A stretch of 64,000 nucleotides of DNA from Chloroflexota bacterium (GTDB lineage: Bacteria > Chloroflexota > Chloroflexia > Thermomicrobiales > JADLAZ01): positions 4,824-68,823 of the forward strand of contig JADLAZ010000091.1 of NCBI GenBank assembly GCA_020849725.1. The letters are read 5' to 3'. Shown piece by piece: positions 51,097 to 62,071 of this stretch. The first letter of the stretch is position 1, and each line of letters begins with the position of its first letter. The position numbers and the translations under genes were made by a program. The notes under the pieces were generated by a model, which was not told where the DNA came from, made no database searches, and saw only the letters and a list, made by a program, of their open reading frames with translations.

Positions 51097-52758
51097 ATGC
51101 GCGTGGCTCGCTCGTTGCTCAAGCTCCCGGCCGCGCTCGGCCTGATCGTCGCGCTCGGCTTCGGCTTCTTCGACGGCGCGGACCAGGTCTGGCTGCTGAT
51201 GCTGGCCGTCAGCGGCGTGCTGCTGGCGCTGCTGCTGTGGCCACGCCGTGCTCCCGGTCAGCCGGTCTTCAGCCGCACCGTGCAGCGGCTGGCGACGCTG
51301 CTGCTGATCGGTTTCATCCTCACCAGCGCCCAACTCGTGCGCCAGCAGGTGGTGCTGGCGCCGGCGCTGGCGGCGCGCAGCGAGTTGGTCGACGGCGCGC
51401 AGTTGGTGGCCGACCCACGCCGTCGCAATGAGCTGCTCCAGACGCGGCGCGGCGCGATCTACGACAACACCGGCCAGATGCTGGCCGGCAGCGAGGCGGC
51501 CGGCGACGGCTACGCCCGCCGCACCTATCTCAGCGTCGAGGCAGCGCCGCTTATCGGCTACTATTCGCCGCTCGTCTACGGCAGCAACGGCCTGGAAGAC
51601 CGCTATGACGACATTCTCAGCGGCCGGGCCGGTGGTGGTGGCTGGGCCACCGTGCAGCGTCAGGTGCTGCACCGCCCGCCCGAGGGCTACGACCTGCACC
51701 TCACCATCAACCAGGGCCTGCAGCGCGTCGCCGCCGAGGCGCTCGGCGATCGGTCGGGCGCGATTGTCGCGCTCAATCCCAAGACCGGCGCGGTGCTGGC
51801 GATGGTCTCCAACCCGCACGTCGACCCGCGCCCACTCGTCTTCGACCCGGCCGCCGCCAACTGGGATACCGAGAGCAATCGCATCGTGCGCGCCTGGCAG
51901 AACATCGCGGTCGACGCCGGCAACCCGCTCTTGCCGCGCGCGACCCAGGGGCTGTACGCGCCCGGCTCGATCTTCAAGACGATCACCGCCGCTGCGATCC
52001 TGGACGCCGGCCTGGCGACACCGGAGTCGCGCTTCGAGGACCGGGGCGAGCTGCGCGTCGACTCGCATGTCATCCGCGAGTTGAACCGGCCCAACCCGCC
52101 CAAGAACGAGTACACGCTGGCCGAGGCTTTCCGCTTCTCGCTCAACGTCGTCTTTGCCCAACTGGCGCTCAAGCTCGGGCCGGAGCGCCTGGCCGACTAC
52201 AGCCAGCGCTTCGGCTTCGACACCGAGATCCCGTTTGACCTGCGCGTGGCGCGCAGCCAGGTCGCCAACAGCCCCGAGTTCCTCGAGCGCAAGACCGGGC
52301 TGGCCGACACCGGCTACGGCCAGGGCGAGTTGCTCGTCTCGCCGCTGCACATGGCGCTGGTCGCGGCGACGATTGCCAACGACGGTCGCATGATGCAGCC
52401 ACACCTCGTCTCATCGATCACGACCCGCGATGGCCGCGTGCTGCAGCGGTGGCGGCCGGCCGTCTGGCGCACGCCGATCAACGAAGCGACCGCCCGGACG
52501 ATGCGCACGCTGATGGTGCAAACGGTCGAGCAGGGCCAGGGGTCGCCGGCGCGCATCCCCGGCGTTCAGATTGGCGGCAAGACCGGCACGGCCGAGATCG
52601 GCGTCGGCACGCTGACGCACGCCTGGTTCATCGCCTTCGGTCCCGAGCCAGACCCGCAGATCGCGCTTGCCGTAGTCGTCGAGGAGGGCGGCGGCGGCGG
52701 CCGGGTGGCCGCGCCGATCGCCAAGCGTGTGCTGGAGTACGCGCTGCAGCGCCGATGA
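51097..52758 (+). CDS. Class B penicillin-binding protein (PbpA/MrdA/FtsI type)
   Basis: The 553-residue product has three hydrophobic N-terminal helices, whereas PBPs usually have one. The transpeptidase domain has S291-IFK (SxxK), S348-LN (SxN) and K495-TGT. It should cross-link peptidoglycan with its SEDS partner. GAGAGGA precedes the ATG. In many Gram-positive-type genomes this gene directly follows rodA/ftsW; here two TA modules and a nuclease-like gene intervene. After the stop the same frame stays open for another 35 codons, to 52866. Confidence 0.93.
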   Translation: MRVARSLLKLPAALGLIVALGFGFFDGADQVWLLMLAVSGVLLALLLWPRRAPGQPVFSRTVQRLATLLLIGFILTSAQLVRQQVVLAPALAARSELVDGAQLVADPRRRNELLQTRRGAIYDNTGQMLAGSEAAGDGYARRTYLSVEAAPLIGYYSPLVYGSNGLEDRYDDILSGRAGGGGWATVQRQVLHRPPEGYDLHLTINQGLQRVAAEALGDRSGAIVALNPKTGAVLAMVSNPHVDPRPLVFDPAAANWDTESNRIVRAWQNIAVDAGNPLLPRATQGLYAPGSIFKTITAAAILDAGLATPESRFEDRGELRVDSHVIRELNRPNPPKNEYTLAEAFRFSLNVVFAQLALKLGPERLADYSQRFGFDTEIPFDLRVARSQVANSPEFLERKTGLADTGYGQGELLVSPLHMALVAATIANDGRMMQPHLVSSITTRDGRVLQRWRPAVWRTPINEATARTMRTLMVQTVEQGQGSPARIPGVQIGGKTGTAEIGVGTLTHAWFIAFGPEPDPQIALAVVVEEGGGGGRVAAPIAKRVLEYALQRR

Positions 52759-52866
52759 GGCCCGCATGACCCACTCCGAGGCGGCACGCTGCCCACCAAC
52801 CTGGCCGATGCAGCCGCGCACGCCGCGCTGACGCGGGAGGAACTGCTGCGCCGTCTGTTCGACTGA
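52759..52866 (+). other. In-frame open stretch after the PBP stop
   Basis: The PBP frame remains open for 35 codons beyond its TGA, ending LTREELLRRLFD and a second TGA. It has no start codon and no recognised relative. It may be a lost C-terminal extension, the remnant of another gene, or chance in GC-rich DNA. Confidence 0.25.
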
Positions 52867-52939
52867 GGCAGCGGTGGGGCGGCGTGCTAGAGTGGACATG
52901 ATGACAGGCTGGCGCCCGCGCGCTGGGAAGGAGCAGGAC

Positions 52940-54163
<1,224 letters not shown>

Positions 54164-54467
54164 CAGCCCGCCCAACGGTCCTGTTGCTCGGCTTCGTGGC
54201 GGCCAGCGACGCCGCACCGGATGTGCTGGCGCCATCGAGCGGCTCCGTGCCGCTGCTTTCCCAGCCGACCACGACCAGCCAGCAGACCGCACCGCGCCGG
54301 CTACTACCCGCTCGCTGAGGATCGCCGACACTGGTCGCTATCAGGGGTGGCCCAGGACGGACCATCGCACCGCCAGTCGGTTGCGCGCACGCGCTGGGCT
54401 GGGCGACACTGCGCCGCGCCGCCAGCCACCGGGCTGAGCCGGCCGGCGTGAGTGAGAGCGAGGGTCC
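54164..54467. other. Gap between the enolase-superfamily gene and hyuA
   Basis: The gap contains one weak frame: a GTG at 54160 overlapping the upstream stop, giving 52 codons with ARPTVLLLGFVAASDAA, ending near 54318. It could be a tiny secreted peptide, but no family or Shine-Dalgarno sequence supports it. No other feature was seen. Confidence 0.35.
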
Positions 54468-56603
54468 GTGGCCGGCCACCCTGGGGAGATCGCGCGCCTG
54501 GCGGGGCCAGCCGGCGCCTACCGGGTCGGCGTTGACATCGGTGGCACCTTCACCGATCTGGTCGTGCTGGCCGAGGACGGCCGTGTCCTGGTCGGCAAGG
54601 CGCCCTCGACCGTCGACGACTACAGCCGCGGTATCGTTGACGCGCTCGGCGCGCTGCTGGCCGCGCACGACCTGGACGGCTCGGTCATCGCCGAAGTCGT
54701 CCACGGCACAACCGTCGCCTCGAACGCCATCCTCGAGCGCGCCGGCGCGAGTGTCGGCCTGATCACGACGCGCGGCTTCCGCGACGTGCTGGAGATCCGC
54801 CGCCTGCGCGTGCCGCGTCTGTACGACCTGACCTGGGAGAAGCCGCCGCCGCTGGTCGAGCGGGCGCGGCGTATCGAGGTCGACGAGCGCGTCAGCGCCA
54901 ACGGCGCAATCCGCCAGCCGCTGGACCAGGTGTCGCTGGCGGCGGCGCTGGCTCGGCTGCGGGCCGAGGAGGTGAAGGCCATCGCCGTCTGCCTGCTCAA
55001 CAGCTACGCCAACCCCATCCACGAGCAGGTGATCGCCGCCTGGCTGCGCGATGTGGCGCCCGACCTGGACCTGAGCATCTCGTGCGAGGTGCTGCCGGAG
55101 ATCAAGGAGTACGACCGCACCAGCACCACCGTCGTCAACGCCTACATCCGGCCGGTTGTGCGGCGCTACCTGCAGACGTTGGGCGAGCGGCTGGGCGCGG
55201 CCGGCATCGCCGCGCCGCTGCTGGTGATGCAGTCGAACGGCGGCATCATGAGCGCGGCGGCGGCCGCGGCGCGGCCGGTGACGATCATCGAGTCGGGACC
55301 GGCGGCCGGCGTCGTTGGCGCGCAGGCGCTGGCCGAGCGGCTGGGGCTGCCTGACCTGATCACGGTCGATATCGGCGGCACGACGGCCAAAGCGGCCATG
55401 GTCGAGGGCGGCCAGGTGTACCGCGCCGGCGAGTACGAGGTCGGCGGCGGCATCATCGCCGGGGCGCGGCTGCTGCGCGGCGCCGGCTATCTGGTGCGCC
55501 TGCCGGCGATCGACCTGGCCGAGGTCGGCGCGGGCGGCGGCTCGCTGCTCTGGCTGGACCCGGCTGGCTCGCTCCAGGTCGGCCCGCGCAGCGCCGGCGC
55601 GCTCCCTGGCCCGGTCTGCTACGGCCTGGGCGGCACCGAGCCGACGATCACCGACGCCAACCTCGTCCTCGGCTACATCAATCCGGAGCGGCTGGCCGGC
55701 GGCGCCGTCCGACTGCACGCCGATCTGGCTCATCGGGTGATCGATGAGCGCGTGGCCCGGCCGCTCGGTCTGCCGCTGGATGAGGCGGCCCATGGGGCGC
55801 ACGTGCTGGCGGCGGCGGCGATGATCCGTGCCATCAGGGCTGTCTCCAGCGAGCGCGGGCGCGATCCGCGCGCCGCGACGCTGTGCGCCTTTGGCGGCAA
55901 CGGCCCGCTGTTCGCGGCGACGATGGCGCGGGCGCTGGAGATGCGCCAGGTGTTGATTCCGCCGCTGCCGGGGCTGTTCTCGGCGCTCGGCCTGCTCGCC
56001 AGCCCGCTGGAGCACCACCTGTCGCGCAGCGCGCTCGTGCCGCTGGCGACGGCCGATCCGGCAGCGCTGACGGCCGCCTACCGCCGGCTCGAAGACGAGG
56101 CGGCGATCCAGCTCGCCGCCGAGGGTGTGCCGGCGGAGCGGATGGAGCTGCACCGCGCGGCCGACCTGCGCTATCAGGGCCAGTCGTTCGAACTCACCGT
56201 GCCGGCGCCGGCCGGGCCGCTGATCTCCGCCAGCCTGACCGCCATCGGCGAGGCCTTCGGCGCGGAGCACGCCCGCACCTACGGCCACCGCGCCGGCGCC
56301 GACGAACCGGTTGAACTGGTGAACCTGCGGCTGGTGGCCCGCGCCCGCGACGACCGCCGCCGGTTGCCGGCCGCGCTGCGTCACGACCCGGCCACGCTGC
56401 CGGCCACGGCGCGCCTGGTCTTCTTTGGGCGCGCCCACGGCTGGCTGACGACGCCGGTGCTGACGCGCGCCCAGGTGCCAACCACGGCCATCCCCGGCCC
56501 ACTGATCGTCGAGGAGTTCGATGCCACCGCCGTCGTTCCGCCCGACGCGACGATCCGCCGCGAAGCGTGGGACGTGCTGAGGTTGGAGCTGCCGGAACCG
56601 TGA
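54468..56603 (+). CDS. hyuA: Hydantoinase/oxoprolinase family protein, subunit A
   Basis: The 711-residue product matches HyuA/N-methylhydantoinase A: VGVDIGGTFTDLVVLAEDGR with the phosphate-binding loop, VHGTTVASNAILER, TVVNAYIRPVVRRYL, ITVDIGGTTAKAAMV and LCAFGGNGPLFA. These ASKHA-fold subunits use ATP to open a lactam or hydantoin ring with subunit B. The GTG start follows GAGGG. The subunit B gene begins 110 bases downstream. The substrate is unknown; acetone- or oxoproline-type ligands are possible for the wider family. Confidence 0.93.
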   Translation: MAGHPGEIARLAGPAGAYRVGVDIGGTFTDLVVLAEDGRVLVGKAPSTVDDYSRGIVDALGALLAAHDLDGSVIAEVVHGTTVASNAILERAGASVGLITTRGFRDVLEIRRLRVPRLYDLTWEKPPPLVERARRIEVDERVSANGAIRQPLDQVSLAAALARLRAEEVKAIAVCLLNSYANPIHEQVIAAWLRDVAPDLDLSISCEVLPEIKEYDRTSTTVVNAYIRPVVRRYLQTLGERLGAAGIAAPLLVMQSNGGIMSAAAAAARPVTIIESGPAAGVVGAQALAERLGLPDLITVDIGGTTAKAAMVEGGQVYRAGEYEVGGGIIAGARLLRGAGYLVRLPAIDLAEVGAGGGSLLWLDPAGSLQVGPRSAGALPGPVCYGLGGTEPTITDANLVLGYINPERLAGGAVRLHADLAHRVIDERVARPLGLPLDEAAHGAHVLAAAAMIRAIRAVSSERGRDPRAATLCAFGGNGPLFAATMARALEMRQVLIPPLPGLFSALGLLASPLEHHLSRSALVPLATADPAALTAAYRRLEDEAAIQLAAEGVPAERMELHRAADLRYQGQSFELTVPAPAGPLISASLTAIGEAFGAEHARTYGHRAGADEPVELVNLRLVARARDDRRRLPAALRHDPATLPATARLVFFGRAHGWLTTPVLTRAQVPTTAIPGPLIVEEFDATAVVPPDATIRREAWDVLRLELPEP

Positions 56604-56713
56604 CCATGTGACGACATGACGCATGGGTAACAGGGCTCTGATAGTGAGGCTTGAGCCGGTTGGACAATGGGAGCCAGTTCACCCGGACGGCCACGAGTGC
56701 GGGAGACAGGACC

Positions 56714-58462
56714 ATGGAGCAGCGCGACCCGATCTTCTTCGAGATCTTCAGGAACGCGCTCAACACCATCGTCGACGAGATGGCCCTGACGATCTACCGC
56801 ACCGCCTACTCCGGCGTGCTCAAGGACGTCATGGACTACTCGACCGCCTTCTGCGATGCCGATGGCCTGCTCGTGGCGCAGGGACTGACGCTGCCGAGCC
56901 ACCTCGGCTCGATCCCCGACGCGCTGGCGGCGGTGCGCGCCCGCTACGCCGGCCAGGTCGCGCCGGACGACATCTTCTGCGTCAACGACCCGTTCGAGGG
57001 CGGCATGCACCTGCCAGACCTGTTCGTCTTCAAGCCGATCTTCAACCCCGACACGGGCGATCTCCTGGCCTGGGCGGCGACGATCTGCCATCACACCGAC
57101 GTTGGCGGGCGCGTCGCCGGCTCGAACGCGTCGGACTCGACCGAAATCTACCAGGAGGGGCTGCGTATCCCGCCGCTCAAGCTCTACGCCGGCGGCGAGC
57201 CGAACGAGACCCTGTTCCGCATCATCGAGAAGAACGTGCGCCTGCCCGTCCGACTGATGGGCGACCTGCGGGCGCAACTGTCGGCCTGTCACGGCGCCGA
57301 GGCGGCTTTCCTGCGGCTGGTCGCCCGCTACGGCGCGGCGACGGTCACGCGCTCGATGGCCGACCTGATCGACTACAGCGAGCGCCTGACGCGCGCCGCC
57401 ATCGCCGCGCTGCCCGATGGCCAGTGGTCGTTCGAGGACTTCATCGACGACGACGGCGTCGACTACGGCCGGCCGATCCGGCTGTTCGTCACCGTGACGG
57501 TGCAGGGCGACCAGTTGACGGTCGACTGGACCGGCTCGGCGCCGCAGGTGAAGGGCGCGATCAACTGCACCGCCTCATACACAAAATCGGCAACGTACTG
57601 CTGCATCCGCTCGATATTGCGGGCTGATATTCCCAACAGCGAGGGCTTCTTCCGCGCCGTGACGGTCATTGCGCCGCCGGGCACGATTGCCCAGGGCGTG
57701 CTGCCGGCGGCCTGCGCGGCGCGCGGCCTGACCGGGTTTCGGATGGTCAACTGCTGCTTCGGGGCGCTGGCGCAGATGCTGCCCGACCACGTGCCGGCCG
57801 CCGATGAGGGCGGCAATACCGGCATCAGCATCGGCGGCTACGATGCCCAGCGCCGGCCCTTCATCTATGTCGACTTCTTCTGCTCGTCGTGGGGTGGGCG
57901 GCCGTGGGCCGACGGCATCGACGGCGCGGCGACGCTGTTCGCCAACGTCTCGGCCCAGCCGATCGAAGTCTGCGAGCGTGAGCAGCCACTGGAGGTGCTC
58001 CGCTGCGAGTTCATCCAGGACTCGGCCGGCCCGGGCCTCCACCGCGGAGGCGCCAGCCTGCGGCGCGACTACCGGCTGCTGGAAGCAGAGGCGGTGCTGC
58101 AAGTGCGCGCCGACCGCTTCGTGTTCCGACCCTACGGGCTGGCCGGTGGCCAGCCCGGCCGCGCCGGCCGCAACCTGTTTCAGCCGGACACTGCTGCAGA
58201 GGAGCCACTGCCAGGCAAGTTCATCCGCACCCTGCGGCGCGACGAGGTGGTGCGGCTGGAGATCGCCGGCGCCGGCGGCTGGGGCGACCCGCTGGCGCGC
58301 GACCCGGCCTGCGTGCTGGCCGACGTGTGCAACGAATTCGTCAGCCGGGAGGCGGCCGAGCGTGACTACGGCGTCGTTCTTGATGAGGCCGGCCGGGCAG
58401 TGGACGAGGCCGCGACGGTGCGGGAGCGCGCCCGGCGTCGGGGCGAGCGTCCCTCGGCGTAG
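56714..58462 (+). CDS. hyuB: Hydantoinase/oxoprolinase family protein, subunit B
   Basis: The 582-residue product matches HyuB: FFEIFRNALNTIVDEMALTI, DYSTAFCDADGLLVAQG, LPSHLGSIPDAL, NDPFEGGMHLPDL, and HHTDVGGRVAGS. It pairs with HyuA to give the ATP-dependent amidohydrolase. GGGAGACAGG precedes ATG 56714; upstream in-frame ATG 56651 is not supported. One segment near 57570-57630 uses slightly less GC but stays in frame. Confidence 0.93.
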   Translation: MEQRDPIFFEIFRNALNTIVDEMALTIYRTAYSGVLKDVMDYSTAFCDADGLLVAQGLTLPSHLGSIPDALAAVRARYAGQVAPDDIFCVNDPFEGGMHLPDLFVFKPIFNPDTGDLLAWAATICHHTDVGGRVAGSNASDSTEIYQEGLRIPPLKLYAGGEPNETLFRIIEKNVRLPVRLMGDLRAQLSACHGAEAAFLRLVARYGAATVTRSMADLIDYSERLTRAAIAALPDGQWSFEDFIDDDGVDYGRPIRLFVTVTVQGDQLTVDWTGSAPQVKGAINCTASYTKSATYCCIRSILRADIPNSEGFFRAVTVIAPPGTIAQGVLPAACAARGLTGFRMVNCCFGALAQMLPDHVPAADEGGNTGISIGGYDAQRRPFIYVDFFCSSWGGRPWADGIDGAATLFANVSAQPIEVCEREQPLEVLRCEFIQDSAGPGLHRGGASLRRDYRLLEAEAVLQVRADRFVFRPYGLAGGQPGRAGRNLFQPDTAAEEPLPGKFIRTLRRDEVVRLEIAGAGGWGDPLARDPACVLADVCNEFVSREAAERDYGVVLDEAGRAVDEAATVRERARRRGERPSA

Positions 58463-58562
58463 CAGCGGCGCTCGCGCACGCACCAAGCTTTGGCGTGGTA
58501 TCGTCTGCTGGTAAGCAGCGCGCTACGGCAAGACGTTGTGTGGCTCTATGGGGCGTGATGAC

Positions 58563-58832
58563 ATGAGCACGGCAGCCCATCGGCAACAACGGCACATGGT
58601 CGCGCGCGCCGACCAGCTTCTGATTGCGGTCCCGATTGAGCGGAATGGCGAGGAACACATCCACCACTTCGTGGACGACATCGAGGCCGACACCGCCCTG
58701 GCTGACGCCGGGACCAGGCGTCCGATCAAGCTCGCCGGCATCTGGAGCGACCTCGACGAGGACGAGGTGCTGGCGAGCCTCGATCGCATCCGACACGAGA
58801 GTACGCCCACGTCACCGCTGGACGACGTGTGA
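58563..58832 (+). CDS. Antitoxin of a PIN-type module
   Basis: The 89-residue product ends IKLAGIWSDLDEDEVLASLD, then RIRHESTPTSPLDD, a C-terminal pattern I know from antitoxins of VapBC-like modules. The start is uncertain (58548, 58563 or 58596). It overlaps a broken PIN frame by four bases. It probably has no functional partner in this place. Confidence 0.65.
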   Translation: MSTAAHRQQRHMVARADQLLIAVPIERNGEEHIHHFVDDIEADTALADAGTRRPIKLAGIWSDLDEDEVLASLDRIRHESTPTSPLDDV

Positions 58833-58930
58833 GGCGTTGCCTGCTCGATTCCGGCCCGTTGACCGGCTGCCGCGATACTGACTTCCAGCGGGTTCTCGGT
58901 CTGTCGGCCAGGATCCTCTCGCGTCACTGA
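58829..58930 (+). pseudogene. Truncated PIN toxin
   Basis: A GTG overlapping the antitoxin stop begins MRRCLLDSGPLTGC, which fits the first block of a PIN domain, then stops after 33 codons. The remaining acidic blocks are absent downstream in any frame, so the toxin is deleted apart from its N-terminus. Confidence 0.5.
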
Positions 58931-59052
58931 CCAGCGGTCCCCTTGCCGCCAGCCGCGCTCCCGGCCGGCGCTCCCGGCCGTGTCTATGGTATGGTCCTGG
59001 CGACGCGCCGCCCGGCCTGGCCGTCTGACACCGCCCCTCTCTCAGAGCTAGC

Positions 59053-59988
59053 ATGCAGACCCTCGACCTGGCCGCCGAGCAGGCGGCGACCGGCATTGAA
59101 GCGCAGTTGCGCCGCCAGGAGCCGCTGGCCCGCCACACGACCTACCGGATCGGCGGGCCGGCGGAACTGTTCCTGCCGGCCGAGTCGGCGGCGGCGATGG
59201 TTGCCGGCTGGCGCTGGGCCGCGAGGCGCGGCCTGCCCTGCACCCTGCTCGGTGGCGGTTCCAATGTCATCATGCCCGATCAGGGGTTGCCGGGGCTGGT
59301 CATCAAGCACCGCACGACCGCGCTGCCGCCGCTGCCGGCCGACGCACCCGGCGATGGCCTGATCATCGCTATCGATGCTGCGCTGGTGCTGGCCCGGCTG
59401 AGTGTCTGGACGGTGCGCCACGGCTGGCGCGGCCTGGAGTGGGCCGGCGGTATCCCCGGCACGATGGCCGGCGCGGTCATCCAGAACGCCGGCGCGCACG
59501 GCGGCCAGCTCAGCGACAGCCTGCTTGACGTGACGGTGCTGACGCCGGCCGGCGACCTAGAGACCTGGGAGCCGGCGCGGCTGGACCTGCGCTACCGCCA
59601 CTCGATCTGGCGCGCGCCGGCCGCCGCGCCGCTGCCGCTCATCTGCGGGCTGCAGCTGCGCCTCGTCCGCGCCGACCGGGCCGACCTGCAGGCGGCCGTC
59701 GAGCACGGCCAGGGCTACCGCCGCCGCACCCAGCCGCGCGGCGCCAGCGCCGGCTCGGTCTTCAAGAACCCGCCTGGCGACTACGCCGGCCGGCTGATCG
59801 ACCAGTGCGGCCTGAAGGGCACGCGCGTCGGCGGGGCGGTCATCTCGCCGCTGCACGCCAACTGGATCATCAACGATACTGAGCGCGCCACCGCCGCCGA
59901 CATCCTGGCGCTGGCCGACCTCGCCCGCCAGGCCGTGGCACGGCGGTTCGGCGTTACACTCCAATTAGAGCAGCAGGTGATCGAGTAG
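59053..59988 (+). CDS. murB: UDP-N-acetylenolpyruvoylglucosamine reductase
   Basis: The 311-residue product reduces the enolpyruvyl moiety to form UDP-MurNAc, using FAD and NADPH. FAD-binding blocks are [27 protein letters not shown] and [20 protein letters not shown]. The catalytic serine lies in GSVFKNP, and the C-terminal glutamate region follows HANWIIND. The short type (type II) lacks the extra loop of the E. coli enzyme. It heads a wall and division group with ddl and ftsZ. Confidence 0.95.
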   Translation: MQTLDLAAEQAATGIEAQLRRQEPLARHTTYRIGGPAELFLPAESAAAMVAGWRWAARRGLPCTLLGGGSNVIMPDQGLPGLVIKHRTTALPPLPADAPGDGLIIAIDAALVLARLSVWTVRHGWRGLEWAGGIPGTMAGAVIQNAGAHGGQLSDSLLDVTVLTPAGDLETWEPARLDLRYRHSIWRAPAAAPLPLICGLQLRLVRADRADLQAAVEHGQGYRRRTQPRGASAGSVFKNPPGDYAGRLIDQCGLKGTRVGGAVISPLHANWIINDTERATAADILALADLARQAVARRFGVTLQLEQQVIE

Positions 59989-60312
59989 CCGGTCGCTGGA
60001 GCCATACGCCATGGCCATCGTCTGCCCGGCGCGAGCGGGGCGGCCAGAGATCGATACGGCAACGGCCTCGCCGCTGACGCTGCTGGATGCAAGCCGCCTG
60101 ACTGTTGACGCGGCGGCCACTGCTGGTGTGAACTGAGCGTGCGCTCGCCTCTGATCGCGTTGGGGGGACGAGCGTGACACGGACAGCAGGCAGCCCCGGA
60201 CATAACGTGGGCAGCCACAGGGGGCTGCCCCTGCTCGCTCGCGCTGCCGGCTCTCCTGGCCCGGACCTACCTGTTCTACTAGCGCTACTGGCTCTACCGG
60301 CCCCCTGGAGGC
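59989..60312. other. murB-ddl gap with a hairpin
   Basis: GGGCAGCC (60209-60216) pairs with GGCTGCCC (60223-60230) around a six-base loop, possibly ending murB transcription or attenuating ddl. A 41-residue frame at 60011-60136 (MAIVCPARAGRPEIDTATAS...) has no recognised relatives and no Shine-Dalgarno sequence. In many genomes an ftsQ-like gene lies near here, but none is seen. Confidence 0.45.
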
Positions 60313-61392
60313 ATGATGACCCGGCGAATCCGTGTCGGCATTCTGTTCGGCGGCGAATCGGGCGAGCACGAGGTGTCGCTGGCCTCGGCGCGCTCGGTGC
60401 TGGCGGCGCTCGACCCCGACCGCTACGAGGCGGTGCTGATCGGCATCACGCGCGAGGGGCGCTGGCTGCCGGCGCGGGCGTCGCAGGCGCTGCTGGACGC
60501 GGGGACAGCGGCGGCTGAGGCGTCGAATCCGGCCGCGAGCGGCACGGCGCTTGCGCCGCGCGCGGCCCGACTGCCAGCGGCGTTCGAGGTCGTCGGCGGC
60601 GCGGTCGATGTCGTTTTCCCGGTGCTGCACGGGCCGCGCGGCGAGGACGGCGCCGTCCAGGGGCTGCTGGAGTTGGCGCGGGCGCCATACGTCGGCGCGG
60701 GCGTGCTTGGGTCGGCCATCGGCATGGACAAGATCGCCATGAAGGGCGCCTTCACGCAGGCCGGGCTGCCGGTCTGCGGCTGGCTCGGCCTCAGCCGCCG
60801 CCAGTGGCGCACGGACCCGATCGACGTGCAGGAGCGCATCGCCGCCGAGATCGGCTTCCCCTGCTTCGTCAAGCCGGCCAATCTCGGTTCGTCGGTCGGC
60901 ATCAGCAAGGTGCGCGGCCCGGCGGAACTGCCGCGGGCGCTCGATCTGGCCGCCGGCCTCGACCGCCGCCTGATAGTCGAGCAGGGCGTCGACGCGCGCG
61001 AGTTGGAGTGCGGCGTGCTGGGCAACGACGAGCCACGCGCGTCGGTCGTCGGCGAGATCATCCCGCATCGCGAGTTCTACGACTATATCGCCAAGTACTC
61101 TGACGGCGAGTCGGACCTGATCATCCCGGCCGACATCCCGCCGGCGCTGGCCGAGCAGGTGCGCGCCTACGCCTGCCGCGCCTTCCAGGCGATCGACGCT
61201 GCCGGCCTGGCGCGCGTCGACTTCTTTCTGGAGCGCGCCAGCGGCCGGCTGCTGGTCAACGAGATCAACACGATTCCTGGCTTCACACGCTGGAGCATGT
61301 ACCCCAAGCTGTGGGAGGCCAGCGGCCTGTCGTACTCGGCGCTGATCGACGAGCTCATCCGCCTGGCGCTGGCGCGCGCCGCCGACCGTTAG
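60313..61392 (+). CDS. ddl: D-alanine--D-alanine ligase
   Basis: The 359-residue product is an ATP-grasp ligase making the D-Ala-D-Ala dipeptide. It has ILFGGESGEHEVSLASARSV at the N-terminus, VFPVLHGPRGEDGAVQGLLE, GMDKIAMKGAFTQAGLP, FVKPANLGSSVGISKVR, and FLVNEINTIPGFT-like LLVNEINTIPGFTRWSMYPK for Mg binding. The GEHEVS and ligand-binding spacing are of the D-Ala-D-Ala rather than D-Ala-D-Lac kind, although that distinction needs a model. CTGGAGGC precedes the ATG. Confidence 0.95.
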   Translation: MMTRRIRVGILFGGESGEHEVSLASARSVLAALDPDRYEAVLIGITREGRWLPARASQALLDAGTAAAEASNPAASGTALAPRAARLPAAFEVVGGAVDVVFPVLHGPRGEDGAVQGLLELARAPYVGAGVLGSAIGMDKIAMKGAFTQAGLPVCGWLGLSRRQWRTDPIDVQERIAAEIGFPCFVKPANLGSSVGISKVRGPAELPRALDLAAGLDRRLIVEQGVDARELECGVLGNDEPRASVVGEIIPHREFYDYIAKYSDGESDLIIPADIPPALAEQVRAYACRAFQAIDAAGLARVDFFLERASGRLLVNEINTIPGFTRWSMYPKLWEASGLSYSALIDELIRLALARAADR

Positions 61393-61502
61393 CGCAACCG
61401 CCACCGTGGCTCTCAGCAGGGAACACAATGACCTACCCGTCGTCGCTCCCGTGGTCGAACGCGACTCGAGCGCATGCTTCGTGCATGCTGCACGCCTGAG
61501 CC

Positions 61503-61826
61503 ATGTGGCTGCCGCTGCTGGGCTTGCTGCTCGGCCTGGTCGTCGGCCTGTCGGTCGCGCCGGTGGTGCCGCCGGAGTACAGTCGCTACACGGCCGTGGC
61601 GATCCTGGCGACCCTCGACGCCATCCTCGGCGCGGCGCGCGCCGACCTGAACCAGACCTACGATTCGCGCATCTTCTGGTCGGGCTTCATCACCAACGCG
61701 CTGCTCGCTATCCTCCTAACCTACCTGGGCGACCGCCTCGGCGTCGACCTGTTCCTGGCGGCGGTGGTCGCCTTCGGCGTTCGCCTCTTCACCAACCTGG
61801 CCATCATCCGTCGCCACTTCCTGTAG
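61503..61826 (+). CDS. sbp: Small basic membrane protein, DUF1290
   Basis: The 107-residue product has three hydrophobic segments (WLPLLGLLLGLVVGLSV; FITNALLAILLTYLG; LFLAAVVAFGVRLFTNLAII) and the conserved YTAVAILATLDAILGAARADL. In Bacillus and related bacteria the sbp gene lies in the division operon just before ftsA/ftsZ. Its role is unclear. Here it directly precedes ftsZ by 245 bases. Confidence 0.88.
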   Translation: MWLPLLGLLLGLVVGLSVAPVVPPEYSRYTAVAILATLDAILGAARADLNQTYDSRIFWSGFITNALLAILLTYLGDRLGVDLFLAAVVAFGVRLFTNLAIIRRHFL

Positions 61827-62071
61827 GGAATGTCAAGTCAAAATTAGTGTGAACGCACAGGATCCATTCCGCGGTGTCGCGCTGTATACTGGGCGCCGTT
61901 GACCTGTGACGCGGAGTCCCGGTTCCGACGATGCACCGCAGCGCGTCGGGTAGGCGATGCTGTCGCCGGGTTTCGCGCGCCTGTCGAACGAGCAAGTGGC
62001 GTGTCATCGGGACCCAGACCAAGCCGGCCGTGGGGCCGGTCGGTTCATGCTGTACGGGAGGGACGGCGCAG

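Noticed and set aside
59965..61428. A 487-codon minus-strand frame opposite ddl
   Set aside because: Shadow of ddl in GC-rich DNA; the plus strand carries an unmistakable ATP-grasp ligase.
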